Below the pieces are notes generated by a model that did no database searches, was not told the origin of the DNA, and worked only from the letters and a program-made list of their open reading frames with translations. Position numbers and translations under genes: made by a program. Source: Candidatus Kuenenia stuttgartensis (lineage in GTDB: Bacteria; Planctomycetota; Planctomycetia; Planctomycetales; Planctomycetaceae). Taken from it: DNA of 43,732 nucleotides. How positions within the stretch are numbered: the first letter of the stretch is position 1; the number at the start of each line of letters is the position of its first letter. Location of the stretch: NCBI GenBank assembly GCA_945904015.1, contig CAMDPK010000049.1, positions 1 through 43,732 on the forward strand, written 5' to 3'. Positions 8,767 to 16,409 of this stretch are shown one piece after another.

Positions 8767-10006
8767 TCCAATCACATGCTTCGAAGCAGGGAGCGGCTCC
8801 ATCGAACCGTGGATCGGGTCACGCGACACCGTCGGCGACGACCTCGCGATGCTCGGCATTCTTGCGGACCGTCGCCTGATCGAATTGAACGTCGTCGGCA
8901 ACGAGGTTGCCATTCGTGGGACAACGCGAGTCGGTCTGGTCATTCTTCCCAGCGGACGCCGATTGGTGATTCGGTCCAAGATCCCCAACATCGTGCTTTT
9001 AGACTGGCTCGCGTATCTCGGCAGATTCCCTCGGCTTTCGCATTGGTTACCAGAGTCCGGTGTTGCTGCCGTCAAGTCGGATCACGATGACTGGCATCTC
9101 TGCATCGCACGGTTGTTTTTGCACGCGATGGAGCAAGTTACGCGGCAACATTTGCGAAAAGGCTACGTCGTCGTGTCCGCCCGTGACTCTGCAATTCGCG
9201 GACGGATTGTGATGTCGAAGCTCGGGCAAGAGCTGTATCGGCTGCCGCGAGTTCCGCAACTTCAAAGACAACGAACGTTCGATACGCCGTTCAACATCGT
9301 TTTGGCTTTGGCTCTTGATCGCTTGCCGAGCCTGCTCTCGGATGGAAGGGCTGAGGATCGTCGCAAAATGGCGATGCTTCGCGAGCAGTGGGCCGCCGTG
9401 CGACGCGACATCAGCGATCCCGTCACTGCCGCCATCGCGGCGCAGTCGGCGGAGCCGCCCGGCTATCGGGAAGCCCTGCAATTGGCTCGACTCATCCTGA
9501 TTGGCGCGGTCCTCGACCCCGAATCAATCATGGGCGGTCAGGCATTCACCCTGTCAATGCCTGCGATCTGGGAGGGCGGTTTACGGCGCATGCTCAGCGA
9601 GTCCGCAGGCGAGACAGGCTGGAAACTCGCGCCGCGAAATTCCTGCACGCGACGTTGGGACGACTCAACCGAACACGGCGGCACACAGCGGTGGCTCACT
9701 GCTGACGCCATAGTAGAACGAGTGGGGAAGCGATGGGTGTTGGATAGTAAGTACAAGGCCGAATTTGGAATCGAGAGCCGCGCCGATCGATTTCAAATGT
9801 GTGCCTACGCCGTCGCTTTCGACGCGGATCGAATTTCATTGGTCTACCCGGGCGAGTCACTTACGCCGATTCGCAGATTGTTGAGTACAACAGTCGGAGG
9901 CAAGCGACTGACGATCGACTCCCTTTCGCTGTCAATGAGGATGGGCCCTGACACATGTTGCACTGAGCTGATGAAGATCGCCCGGGAAGGCAAGCCACCA
10001 CATTGA
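8747..10006 (+). CDS. McrC-like nuclease subunit
   Basis: A 419-aa protein of the McrBC 5-methylcytosine restriction subunit McrC family, the partner that cuts DNA once McrB has bound a modified site. The N-terminal half has the usual beta-rich part (VAIRGTTRVGLVILPSGRRL) and FPRLSHW. The C-terminal half carries the PD-(D/E)XK site: D in TADAIVER (about residue 320) and DSKYK (about 333), followed by DRFQMCAYAVAF. The length fits the family (350-450 aa). The ATG lies inside the end of the mcrB-like gene, with a 20-nt overlap. A DinD-like gene follows after 33 nt with its own strong ribosome binding site. Confidence 0.92.
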   Translation: MADRKLDPITCFEAGSGSIEPWIGSRDTVGDDLAMLGILADRRLIELNVVGNEVAIRGTTRVGLVILPSGRRLVIRSKIPNIVLLDWLAYLGRFPRLSHWLPESGVAAVKSDHDDWHLCIARLFLHAMEQVTRQHLRKGYVVVSARDSAIRGRIVMSKLGQELYRLPRVPQLQRQRTFDTPFNIVLALALDRLPSLLSDGRAEDRRKMAMLREQWAAVRRDISDPVTAAIAAQSAEPPGYREALQLARLILIGAVLDPESIMGGQAFTLSMPAIWEGGLRRMLSESAGETGWKLAPRNSCTRRWDDSTEHGGTQRWLTADAIVERVGKRWVLDSKYKAEFGIESRADRFQMCAYAVAFDADRISLVYPGESLTPIRRLLSTTVGGKRLTIDSLSLSMRMGPDTCCTELMKIAREGKPPH

Positions 10007-10039
10007 GCCACGAAATCATTGACGCAACAGGAGGTCCGC

Positions 10040-10942
10040 ATGTCATCCGAGAACTTGCCTGCGATTGGCGATCGGTCGTTTGAAGTGCTGAAGCAAACGA
10101 ATCAGCACGGAGCCGAGTTTTGGAGTGCTCGCGATCTGCAATCGCTGCTGGGATATAGCCAGTGGCGGCGATTTGAAGGGGCAATTCAGAAGGCCATCAC
10201 GTCTTGCAAACAATCGGAAAACGAACCGGAACATCATTTTGCCAGCGCCGGCAAAATGATCGCCGTCGGCAAGGGTGGGCAGCGGGAAGTGCCGGATTTT
10301 CAGTTGTCGCGCTTTGCTTGTTATCTGATCGCCCAGAACGGCGATGCTCGAAAGCCGGAGATTGCGCTCGCGCAGAAGTATTTTGCGATCCAGACGCGGC
10401 GGCAGGAATTGTCGGATCAGCAAGCCGCCGATCTCGAACGGTTGGAGCTTCGCAAACAGGCTTCGGAGGAGTTCAAGATGCTCTCTGGGGCCGCTCGGCA
10501 AGCGGGCGTGCAGAGCCAGCACTTCGGCATTTTTCATGACGCTGGTTACAAGGGCTTGTACGGTGGGTTGGGTAGCGAGGCGATTCGGAAGAGGAAACGG
10601 ATTTCTCGCGAAGACAACTTGATGGATCGCATGGACGCGACCGAGTTGGCGGCCAATCAGTTTCGCATGACGCAAACTCGCGAGAAGCTGGCCCGTGACG
10701 GAATTCGCGGCGAACAGCGAGCGATCCAAACTCACAACGATGTCGGCAAGGAAGTCCGCGCGGCGATTCAGCGCATCGGTGGAACCTTGCCGGAGAATGT
10801 TCCGCCGGCCGAGCACATCAAGCAGGTCGAGCAACGAGTGCAAAGCACGCCAACGAAGCTCGTGCTCGACGATTCCGACTCACGCGGGTTGTCACAGGTG
10901 CCGAGCGAATCACGGAAAGAAGATGGTCCAGAAGTGGCGTAA
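10040..10942 (+). CDS. dinD: DinD-like DNA-damage-inducible protein (BRO-N type)
   Basis: A 300-aa protein resembling DNA-damage-inducible protein D. The N-terminal part (about residues 8-115) is the BRO-N-like domain: FWSARDLQSLLGYSQW, GGQREVPDFQLSRFACYLIA and ALAQKYFAIQTRR. A helical C-terminal half follows, with GLYGGLGSEAIRKRKRI, LMDRMDATELAANQFRMTQ and HNDVGKEVRAAI. E. coli DinD is SOS-induced and modulates RecA filaments; this is family knowledge, not shown here. ATG 10040 is chosen because of the near-perfect AGGAGGT 5-6 nt upstream; the TTG at 10019 has none. It closes the DUF1016-McrB-McrC cassette. I see no clear LexA box upstream. Confidence 0.88.
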   Translation: MSSENLPAIGDRSFEVLKQTNQHGAEFWSARDLQSLLGYSQWRRFEGAIQKAITSCKQSENEPEHHFASAGKMIAVGKGGQREVPDFQLSRFACYLIAQNGDARKPEIALAQKYFAIQTRRQELSDQQAADLERLELRKQASEEFKMLSGAARQAGVQSQHFGIFHDAGYKGLYGGLGSEAIRKRKRISREDNLMDRMDATELAANQFRMTQTREKLARDGIRGEQRAIQTHNDVGKEVRAAIQRIGGTLPENVPPAEHIKQVEQRVQSTPTKLVLDDSDSRGLSQVPSESRKEDGPEVA

Positions 10943-11005
10943 AGTGACCGCATCCTTTGAACTCTCACATCGAATAGCCACGCCAAACCCATTGATCGCC
11001 AACCC

Positions 11006-13246
11006 ATGACAAAGACATTGATCATCATCGCAGGCTTCGCGCTCGCCTCTTCCCTTCATGCCGCAGAGCCACCACCGATCCAGAAGTCGGATGTTGTCGT
11101 CTATGGCGGCACGCCTGCGGGTGTGATGGCGGCCATCGCGGCGGCGAGGCATGGGCACACGGTCGCGCTGGTGGACATCAACGCGCACATCGGCGGCGTG
11201 GTCAGTGGCGGACTCGTCTCCTCGGACATGGGCGACAGGGCGACCATCGGCGGTCTCTCGAAGGAGTTCTTCACGCGCATCGTGAAGTATTACATCGACA
11301 AATACGGCGCGGACTCGAAGGAGTTCAAAGCCTGCCGCAATGGCGCGACCTTTGAGCCGCATGTGGCGGAGTTGATCTTCGAGCAGATGCTCAAGGAGCA
11401 GCCCGGCATCCGGGTCTGGCGCAGTTGCCGCTATCGCGGTGTGCTGCCGGAGTTTGACCGCACGGAAGGCTCCGACCGCGTCACCGCGCTCGTCGTCGAT
11501 GACATCGCGACGAAGACCACGCGCACCTTCCACGGCGATCTCTTCATCGATGCCAGCTACGAGGGCGATCTCATGGCCGGAGCGCGTGTGCCGTATCGTG
11601 TGGGACGCGAAGGCCGTGCGGAATATGGCGAGTATCTCGCCGGTGTGAGCATGGGGCCGAAGCAACAGCGTGGCATGGGCGATCACCGGACGATGGCCTA
11701 CAACTACCGCGTCACCGTGACCTCTGACACGACGAACCGCGTGCTCTTTCCCAAGCCCGAACTCTACGACCCCGCGCCGTTCATCGCCACGCATGGGAAT
11801 CGCATCAAAGAAGGCCGCGCGCAGGGATTCGGCGACTTCTTCACCACCATCGACAAGGCGCATCCCGGCCTGAAATACGATGCCAACTGGTTCGACTGGC
11901 CCGGCAACAGCGAAGGCTATGCCGAGGGCTCGTGGGAGCTGCGCGATCGCATCGCCGCGCGCATCCGCGACCGCGCGCTGAGCCTGCTCTACTATGCGCA
12001 AAACGATCCCGCGTTGCCCGAGGCATTCCTCATCGAATCACGCAAGTGGGGTCTGCCGAAGGATGAGTTCACCGACAACGGCCACTTCCCCTTCCAGCTC
12101 TATGTGCGCGAGGCCCGCCGCATGGTCGGCGCGTATGTCCTGCGCGAGCAGGATCTCACGCAAGACCGCTGGAAGGCCGACAGCATCGCCACCGGCAGCT
12201 ACGGCATCGACTGCCACACCGTCCAGTTTTTGCGCGAGGGCGACCGACTCGTCCCCGAACACACGCGGCACGTCGCGTGCAACAACTACGACATCCCGTA
12301 TCGCAGCCTCACCCCGCCGGATGTGGAGAACCTGCTCGTGCCCGTGTGCTGCTCCGCCACGCACATCGCCTACTGCTCGCTGCGCATGGAGCCGGTCGAC
12401 ATGATGCTCGGCCACGCCGCGGGCGATGCCGCGCACCTCGCGCTCACCACGAAGAAGAGCGTGCAAAAAGTGGATGCCAATGCTCTGCGCGAACTGCTGC
12501 TCGCGGAAGGTGCCGTGCTCGATTGCGGCTATCAACCGCAGGTGAAGCTCACTTGGACTCCCAAGCATCCAAAGCCCGGTGAGAAGGTCATTTTCAAAGC
12601 CGTCTCCGGCACGCTCAAAGCCCCGCTGAAGCAGATCGTGTGGGACTTCGACGGCACTGGCAAAGTCGGCGGCGAAGGCGAACGCGTGGTGCGCAGCTTC
12701 GACCTCGAAAAAGTCCACACCATCAGCCTGCTCGTCACGGATGAAGCCGGCCGCAAACGCCTCCTCAGCGCTGAAGTCCCCGTCGGCAGCAGCGAGGCGC
12801 GGGACATCACGGTGGATGAGTTCGACGCCGAAATGTCCGGTCGCTGGAACGGCACGCTGCCGGATTATGTGGTCGCCAAGCCGCTGCGCTTCTCCGATGT
12901 CTTCACCGGCCCCGGCACGCATCGCGATGTCGTGACGAAGGGCAAAGTCGGTCCCGTGCGCATTCATTTCCAGCCCACGCTGCCACGCACCGGCCGCTAT
13001 CAGGTCTGCATCGGCTTCCGCCCCTCCAGAGCACAGGCCACGAACACGCCCATCACCATCAAGCACGCCGCTGGCACCGCCCAACTCGCTCTCGATCAAC
13101 GCACCGAGACCACGCCCTTCGCCTTCGTCCCCGTCGGCGAGTTCACCTTCAAAGCCGGCAACAGCGGCAGCGTAGACCTCACGAATCGCGGCACCGACGG
13201 CCGCATCGCCATCGACGCGGTGCGCTGGGTGTGGCTCGGGGAGTAG
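11006..13246 (+). CDS. Secreted FAD-dependent oxidoreductase with PKD-like and golvesin-like domains
   Basis: A 746-aa protein: signal peptide (about 1-20), then a flavin domain with VVVYGGTPAGVMAA, GGVVSGGL, DASYEGDLMAGA, CHTVQFL and RMEPVDMMLGHAAGDAA. It is a close paralogue of the protein at 3083-4987 through about residue 510. The tail differs: a PKD-like Ig domain (about 515-600; WDFDGTGKVGG, VHTISLLVTDEAG), then a golvesin/xanthan-lyase C-terminal beta domain (about 605-746; FQPTLPRTGRYQVCIGFRPS, DGRIAIDAVRWVW), the same type as at the end of the protein at 905-2990. No good ribosome binding site is visible before ATG 11006. Converges on rtcA. Role: probably oxidation or binding of extracellular polysaccharide derivatives; the substrate is unknown. 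Confidence 0.9.
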   Translation: MTKTLIIIAGFALASSLHAAEPPPIQKSDVVVYGGTPAGVMAAIAAARHGHTVALVDINAHIGGVVSGGLVSSDMGDRATIGGLSKEFFTRIVKYYIDKYGADSKEFKACRNGATFEPHVAELIFEQMLKEQPGIRVWRSCRYRGVLPEFDRTEGSDRVTALVVDDIATKTTRTFHGDLFIDASYEGDLMAGARVPYRVGREGRAEYGEYLAGVSMGPKQQRGMGDHRTMAYNYRVTVTSDTTNRVLFPKPELYDPAPFIATHGNRIKEGRAQGFGDFFTTIDKAHPGLKYDANWFDWPGNSEGYAEGSWELRDRIAARIRDRALSLLYYAQNDPALPEAFLIESRKWGLPKDEFTDNGHFPFQLYVREARRMVGAYVLREQDLTQDRWKADSIATGSYGIDCHTVQFLREGDRLVPEHTRHVACNNYDIPYRSLTPPDVENLLVPVCCSATHIAYCSLRMEPVDMMLGHAAGDAAHLALTTKKSVQKVDANALRELLLAEGAVLDCGYQPQVKLTWTPKHPKPGEKVIFKAVSGTLKAPLKQIVWDFDGTGKVGGEGERVVRSFDLEKVHTISLLVTDEAGRKRLLSAEVPVGSSEARDITVDEFDAEMSGRWNGTLPDYVVAKPLRFSDVFTGPGTHRDVVTKGKVGPVRIHFQPTLPRTGRYQVCIGFRPSRAQATNTPITIKHAAGTAQLALDQRTETTPFAFVPVGEFTFKAGNSGSVDLTNRGTDGRIAIDAVRWVWLGE

Positions 13247-13266
13247 CTTCGATTGGCAATCGAAGC
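13246..13266. terminator. Hairpin between convergent genes, likely bidirectional terminator
   Basis: A perfect inverted repeat with 9-bp arms (GCTTCGATT / AATCGAAGC) and a GGC loop begins at the last base of the FAD oxidoreductase stop codon and lies 67 nt beyond the rtcA stop. Its place between convergent genes suggests termination on both strands. There is no clear T-run, so it is not a textbook intrinsic terminator. Confidence 0.5.
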
Positions 13267-13332
13267 GACTTCACCATCATGGCAAGTCCCTCAAGTCTTC
13301 GGAAAACAATGCAGAGGCCACTCTGTTGGATG

Positions 13333-14358
13333 TCAATTTCCAATGACAACTCGGACTTGGCCAGTCTCTCGCGTTGTTTCGATCGCGACATTGACGAACT
13401 GTCGGATCACGTCGATGTTGGTGGTGGCATGGCGAGTCAATCGAGTCGTCACGAAAGAACCTCGACCAGCCAGTGCGAGCGGCAGCAGCAGTTGATCGGC
13501 GAGGTGTTCTCCGACGGGAGCGCCAGACTTGAGGTGCCCGCGCACTTGAGTGACGGCCTCGTGAGCAACTTGCTCCGACGAGGCTTGTTTGCGGCCAAAG
13601 GCAGTGAAGATCTCAGTCAGCGAATCGCTTTCGAGTTCCAGCATCACGACATTGCCAGGACCATGTCCGGGCGGAAGGTCCGGCACGTCGAGGCAGTCGT
13701 CCGACCAGTTCAAGCTCGATGCGACCGCTTGCCATTCACGCTCGGCGATCATCCGCGGCAGGTTGGAGAGCAAGACACGACAGGTGCGGCGACGGATTTC
13801 GCCACGAGTCAGTAACTCCACCGGCTGCAATTGTTCGACCGGATCAACCACGACGCGAAAGCAACCTCCACCGGCCGGGAAGAATCCGTGCCGCTCAAGT
13901 TCAACCGCGACACGCGGCCCCATGCGATTGATCAGCGGCAAGAAGACTCGTTGCAGAAAGTCGAACGGTGGCGCGGCGGGATTGTGCGTGCCTCCTTCGA
14001 GCAACAAGGTCGATCGACCCTTGGCAGTGAGCAGCGCCGGCAAGATCGTCTGCAACACGAGCGTCGTGCTGCCGGCAGTGCCGATCGAAAACTGATAGTC
14101 CCCCGCGCGGACATCGCTTGGCTCGAAGGTCAATTGCTTCGAGCCAAGCTCCGCACCTTGAACCGTCGCGCCGCAAATCTCAGCAGCCGCGCGCACGCCA
14201 GTCAGATGCTGACGCAACAGGCCGGAATTGGCGCGGCCGGCACGAATCCCTTCGATCCGAAACGGTCGGCCTGTCACCATCGACAACGCCAGCGAGGTGC
14301 GCAGCACTTGCCCACCTCCTTCGCCCTGCGAACCGTCTATGACCAGAATGCTGCCCAT
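13333..14358 (-). CDS. rtcA: RNA 3'-terminal phosphate cyclase RtcA
   Basis: A 341-aa protein, the usual RtcA length. RtcA uses ATP to convert RNA 3'-phosphate ends to 2',3'-cyclic phosphates through a covalent histidine-AMP. Seen here: SQGEGGGQVLRTSLAL (about residues 8-24), FRIEGIRAGRANSGLLRQH, ELERHGFFPAGGG and GEHLADQLLLPLALAG, whose His matches the catalytic position of the family. The start is ATG 14358, giving TAATG overlap with the rtcB stop, so the two are translationally coupled; a frame extension upstream to 14778 is only antisense-like read-through inside rtcB. It is the last gene of the rsr - Y RNA - rtcB - rtcA unit and ends near a bidirectional terminator hairpin. Confidence 0.95.
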   Translation of the reverse strand: MGSILVIDGSQGEGGGQVLRTSLALSMVTGRPFRIEGIRAGRANSGLLRQHLTGVRAAAEICGATVQGAELGSKQLTFEPSDVRAGDYQFSIGTAGSTTLVLQTILPALLTAKGRSTLLLEGGTHNPAAPPFDFLQRVFLPLINRMGPRVAVELERHGFFPAGGGCFRVVVDPVEQLQPVELLTRGEIRRRTCRVLLSNLPRMIAEREWQAVASSLNWSDDCLDVPDLPPGHGPGNVVMLELESDSLTEIFTAFGRKQASSEQVAHEAVTQVRGHLKSGAPVGEHLADQLLLPLALAGRGSFVTTRLTRHATTNIDVIRQFVNVAIETTRETGQVRVVIGN

Positions 14359-15866
14359 TAGTCGTCCGCCTCCGAAGAGTCCTTGATGACGAATCGTGCC
14401 TTCAACTTGGCGACCGTGCGAGCCAGTCCCGCCTGCTCGACCGAACGCAGCACCTCGCCGAAATCCTTGTACGCGGCCGGAGCCTCGTCCTTCGGATACT
14501 GACGACAGTTGCTGAGGATGTCGTGAGTGTCCATCTCGCTGTCGATCGACTTCTGATCCAACTCCCGGATCGCTCGCTTGCGGCCGAGTGCTCGGCCAGC
14601 TCCGTGGTTCACGCTGTAGCAACTCTTCTCGGCACCCGGTTCGGCGACCATGACGACGCTGCCGTCGCGCGGGTTGCCTGGCAGCAGAATCGGATGACCG
14701 GTCGCCTCGTACCGAGTCCCCTTCAGACCGTGGTGCCCCGCCGGGAACGCGCGAGTCGCTCCCTTGCGATGCACCCACGAGACCTCGTTGTTGACGACCT
14801 CGCGCCGAGCGATGTTGTGGCTGATGAAATACACCAACTCACCTTTCACGCCGGGCAACACTTCCTGAAACGCCTCCAGCACGAGCGCGTTGATCAGCAG
14901 ATGATTGACCGTCGCGAAGTTCGCTCCCAGTGCCATGTCGTCGAGGTACGCGTTCGCCTCGTCGGTTCCGAGCGGAGCGTAAACCAACTCGCGGTCGCCG
15001 CCCGGCAGCGGGATGTCCCACCGTTTGAACTTGTCCTGCAAAGCCTTGAACTGCCCCGTCGCCAGTCGATGTCCCCAACCCCGCGATCCACAATGTGACA
15101 AGAACGCCACGCAGTTGTGCTTGAGGCCGAAGACGTCCGCAACGGACGTCGAACCGCCTTCCACCAACTCCACCGCCTCGCACTCGCCGAAGTGATTGCC
15201 GCCACCGTATGAGCCAAGCTGCTCGACCTTCTTGACGAACCACTTTTCTTCTTCGGTATCGAGATTGCCAATCATCGTGTCAACGCGTTTCTCCAACGAA
15301 CCATTCGAGCCGTCGTGGCCGACATGATGCGAGTCCTCGCAGTAATCCGCCCAGTGCGGCGGGATGCCGAGCGCTTCGCACACCTCGCGCGACGCTCCCT
15401 CAATCACGATCTTCCGGCCGAGCGAGCCACTGACTCGCCGAGACTTCTTCACCGATCTCTGCCCCCTTCCAGCTCCTGTCGGGGTCCGTTCGACGATGGC
15501 GTTGATCAGCGACCGCCGCACTGGCCGATCGGCAATCTGCTCGACCGGCAGGTCCATCTGCAACAGGCTCATCGAGCACTTGATGTCCACGCCGACCGGC
15601 CCCGGATAAATGTGAGTCGGCGAAACCATCACGCAGCCCACCGGAGCACCGTACCCCATGTGAGCATCCGGGTTCAGCACGAGTTCAGTCACTCCCGGAG
15701 CCCCGCGTGAATTCAACGCCTGCTCAATGCACCCCGCATCAAACCCATTCCGAATCGCCTCGGTCCCGATGACCGTGATCGGCTTCATGCTCGAATTCCG
15801 AGCCGGCAAAATCGCAGTGGCTTCGCCGGTTGCGATGAATTCCGAAGTTGTGATTTCCTCTGACAT
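14358..15866 (-). CDS. rtcB: RNA-splicing ligase RtcB
   Basis: A 502-aa GTP- and Mn-dependent RNA ligase that joins 2',3'-cyclic-phosphate or 3'-phosphate ends to 5'-OH ends, as in repair of cleaved tRNA. Motifs: NPDAHMGYGAPVG, VGVDIKCSMSLLQ (metal Cys; E. coli has DIGCGM here), GGGNHFGECEAVE, FLSHCGSRGWGHR and NHGAGRALGRKRAI with the His that carries GMP. It is longer than the 408-aa E. coli enzyme and nearer archaeal-length forms. Start ATG 15866 follows a weak AAAGAAG; an internal Met at 15788 is possible. The leader holds the fifth Y RNA unit, whose outer helix ends 24 nt upstream. The stop overlaps the rtcA start. Confidence 0.96.
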   Translation of the reverse strand: MSEEITTSEFIATGEATAILPARNSSMKPITVIGTEAIRNGFDAGCIEQALNSRGAPGVTELVLNPDAHMGYGAPVGCVMVSPTHIYPGPVGVDIKCSMSLLQMDLPVEQIADRPVRRSLINAIVERTPTGAGRGQRSVKKSRRVSGSLGRKIVIEGASREVCEALGIPPHWADYCEDSHHVGHDGSNGSLEKRVDTMIGNLDTEEEKWFVKKVEQLGSYGGGNHFGECEAVELVEGGSTSVADVFGLKHNCVAFLSHCGSRGWGHRLATGQFKALQDKFKRWDIPLPGGDRELVYAPLGTDEANAYLDDMALGANFATVNHLLINALVLEAFQEVLPGVKGELVYFISHNIARREVVNNEVSWVHRKGATRAFPAGHHGLKGTRYEATGHPILLPGNPRDGSVVMVAEPGAEKSCYSVNHGAGRALGRKRAIRELDQKSIDSEMDTHDILSNCRQYPKDEAPAAYKDFGEVLRSVEQAGLARTVAKLKARFVIKDSSEADD

Positions 15867-15890
15867 GATTCTTCTTTCGTGATTGCAAGA

Positions 15891-15998
15891 CTCGGCGACA
15901 AGTTCGATGAGAGTTCACGATCGGTGTCTTGCGACCGCCAACCGAGGCAGGATTCGAACCCGCTTTACCGATGTACTCCGCACCAGCATTCGCCGAGG
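15891..15998 (-). ncRNA. Y RNA-like unit E: T-arm-only module, in rtcB leader
   Basis: About 108 nt, transcribed on the minus strand. Outer helix CUCGGCGA (15998-15991 region) / UCGCCGAG (15898-15891), 8 bp. The 5' strand has GGCGAAUGC, matching the Ro-binding consensus GNCGAAN(0-1)G. The second helix is GGAGU (15979-15975) / ACUCU (15914-15910), which covaries with GGAAC/GUUUC of units A-C. Above it, AUCGGU can pair with ACCGAU and encloses a T-arm (15963-15947: GCGGG UUCGAAU CCUGC) and a GUC-GCAA-GAC hairpin; no D-arm is present. It ends 24 nt before the rtcB start, so folding or Ro binding could affect rtcB translation. The function is inferred. Confidence 0.78.
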
Positions 15999-16013
15999 TA
16001 TTTCCAGTTTCAA

Positions 16014-16083
16014 AAGAGCCGACAAGTGTTTTTGCCGAGACGCGACATGTTACAGATGTAGTCCCGGCGAGCATTCGGCTCCT
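16014..16083 (-). ncRNA. Y RNA-like unit D: minimal form
   Basis: About 70 nt on the minus strand, the shortest unit. Outer helix (A)GGAGCCGA (16083-16075) / UCGGCUCUU (16022-16014); its core GAGCCGA/UCGGCUC differs from the other units yet stays paired. The conserved stretch is GCCGAAUGC. The second helix is GGGAC (16065-16061) / GUCUC (16041-16037), changed in step from GGAAC/GUUUC and keeping the same G-U wobble. The loop carries only a short ACAU/AUGU helix, with no tRNA-like module. A UUUU run follows the outer helix. It may be a simple Ro-binding RNA without effector module. Confidence 0.75.
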
Positions 16084-16100
16084 GTTCGTTTTCTGTTCAT

Positions 16101-16120
16101 AGTTCCGCCTTCAGGCGGTC
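16101..16120. repeat. Short palindromic hairpin between units C and D
   Basis: CCGCC-TGAA-GGCGG on the minus strand, followed by AACTATGAAC. It resembles the small palindromic repeats common in planctomycete intergenic DNA. It lies in the 43-nt spacer between units C and D and may separate or terminate transcripts. Downstream, GGAACTATG resembles the Y RNA GGAACUACAU stretch, but there is no outer helix, so I do not count it as a sixth unit. Confidence 0.45.
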
Positions 16121-16126
16121 ATTCCA

Positions 16127-16272
16127 AATCGTGGCGACGAGAATTGTGAAACGGTACTGCTCTACCCGCTGAGCTACAGCCCCGAAGAGTTTCCGATTTC
16201 TCATCGGCGGAAAGTGGAGCTGGTGGGACTCGAACCCACGACATGTAGTTCCGACAGCATTCGCCACAGATT
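16127..16272 (-). ncRNA. Y RNA-like unit C: circularly permuted tRNA module
   Basis: About 146 nt on the minus strand. Outer helix AAUC(U)GUGGCGA (16272-16261) / UCGCCACGAUU (16137-16127), 11 bp with one bulge. Conserved GGCGAAUGC, then second helix GGAAC (16252-16248) / GUUUC (16152-16148). Inside is a complete tRNA body in permuted order: T-arm GUGGG UUCGAGU CCCAC (16239-16223), 3' acceptor strand CAGCUCC (16222-16216), a linker with a CCGAU/AUCGG hairpin, 5' acceptor strand GGGGCUG (16183-16177), UA, then D-arm GCUC AGCGGGUA GAGC (16174-16159). The acceptor strands form 7 bp. The second helix sits where the anticodon stem would be, and no anticodon loop exists. It is thus a tRNA mimic, not a translating tRNA. 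Confidence 0.85.
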
Positions 16273-16276
16273 CCAA

Positions 16277-16380
16277 ACGACGGCGACAAAAGGGCGTGAA
16301 ACAACCGAGCTTTCGCTCGCCCGGCGCGAGTTGCCTCGCACTCCGGGTCCGATGTAGTTCCACAGGGCATTCGCCAGCGT
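16277..16380 (-). ncRNA. Y RNA-like unit B: GNRA-hairpin module
   Basis: About 104 nt on the minus strand. Outer helix ACGCUGGCGA (16380-16371) / UCGCCGUCGU (16286-16277) with one mismatch and one wobble. Conserved GGCGAAUGC; second helix GGAAC (16361-16357) / GUUUC (16302-16298). Instead of a tRNA body there are two hairpins: CCCGG...CCGGG enclosing GCGAG-GCAA-CUCGC, and CGAGC-GAAA-GCUCG. Both tetraloops are GNRA. It lies only 4 nt upstream of unit C, joined by UUUGG. Probably a Y RNA with a different effector-binding head. Confidence 0.8.
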
Positions 16381-16409
16381 GTTCCAAAAAGTTGTGTGTT
16401 ACGAAAAAG

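Noticed and set aside
14359..14778. N-terminal extension of RtcA to 14778
   Set aside because: The extra 140 residues lie inside rtcB in another frame and are low-complexity Ser/Arg/Gly; the family start MGSILVIDGSQGEGGG at 14358 overlaps the rtcB stop.
16101..16126. A sixth Y RNA (GGAAUGACC ... GGCGGAACUAUG)
   Set aside because: The stretch is a simple CCGCC-TGAA-GGCGG hairpin; the GNCGAAUGC motif and the outer 3' strand are missing.
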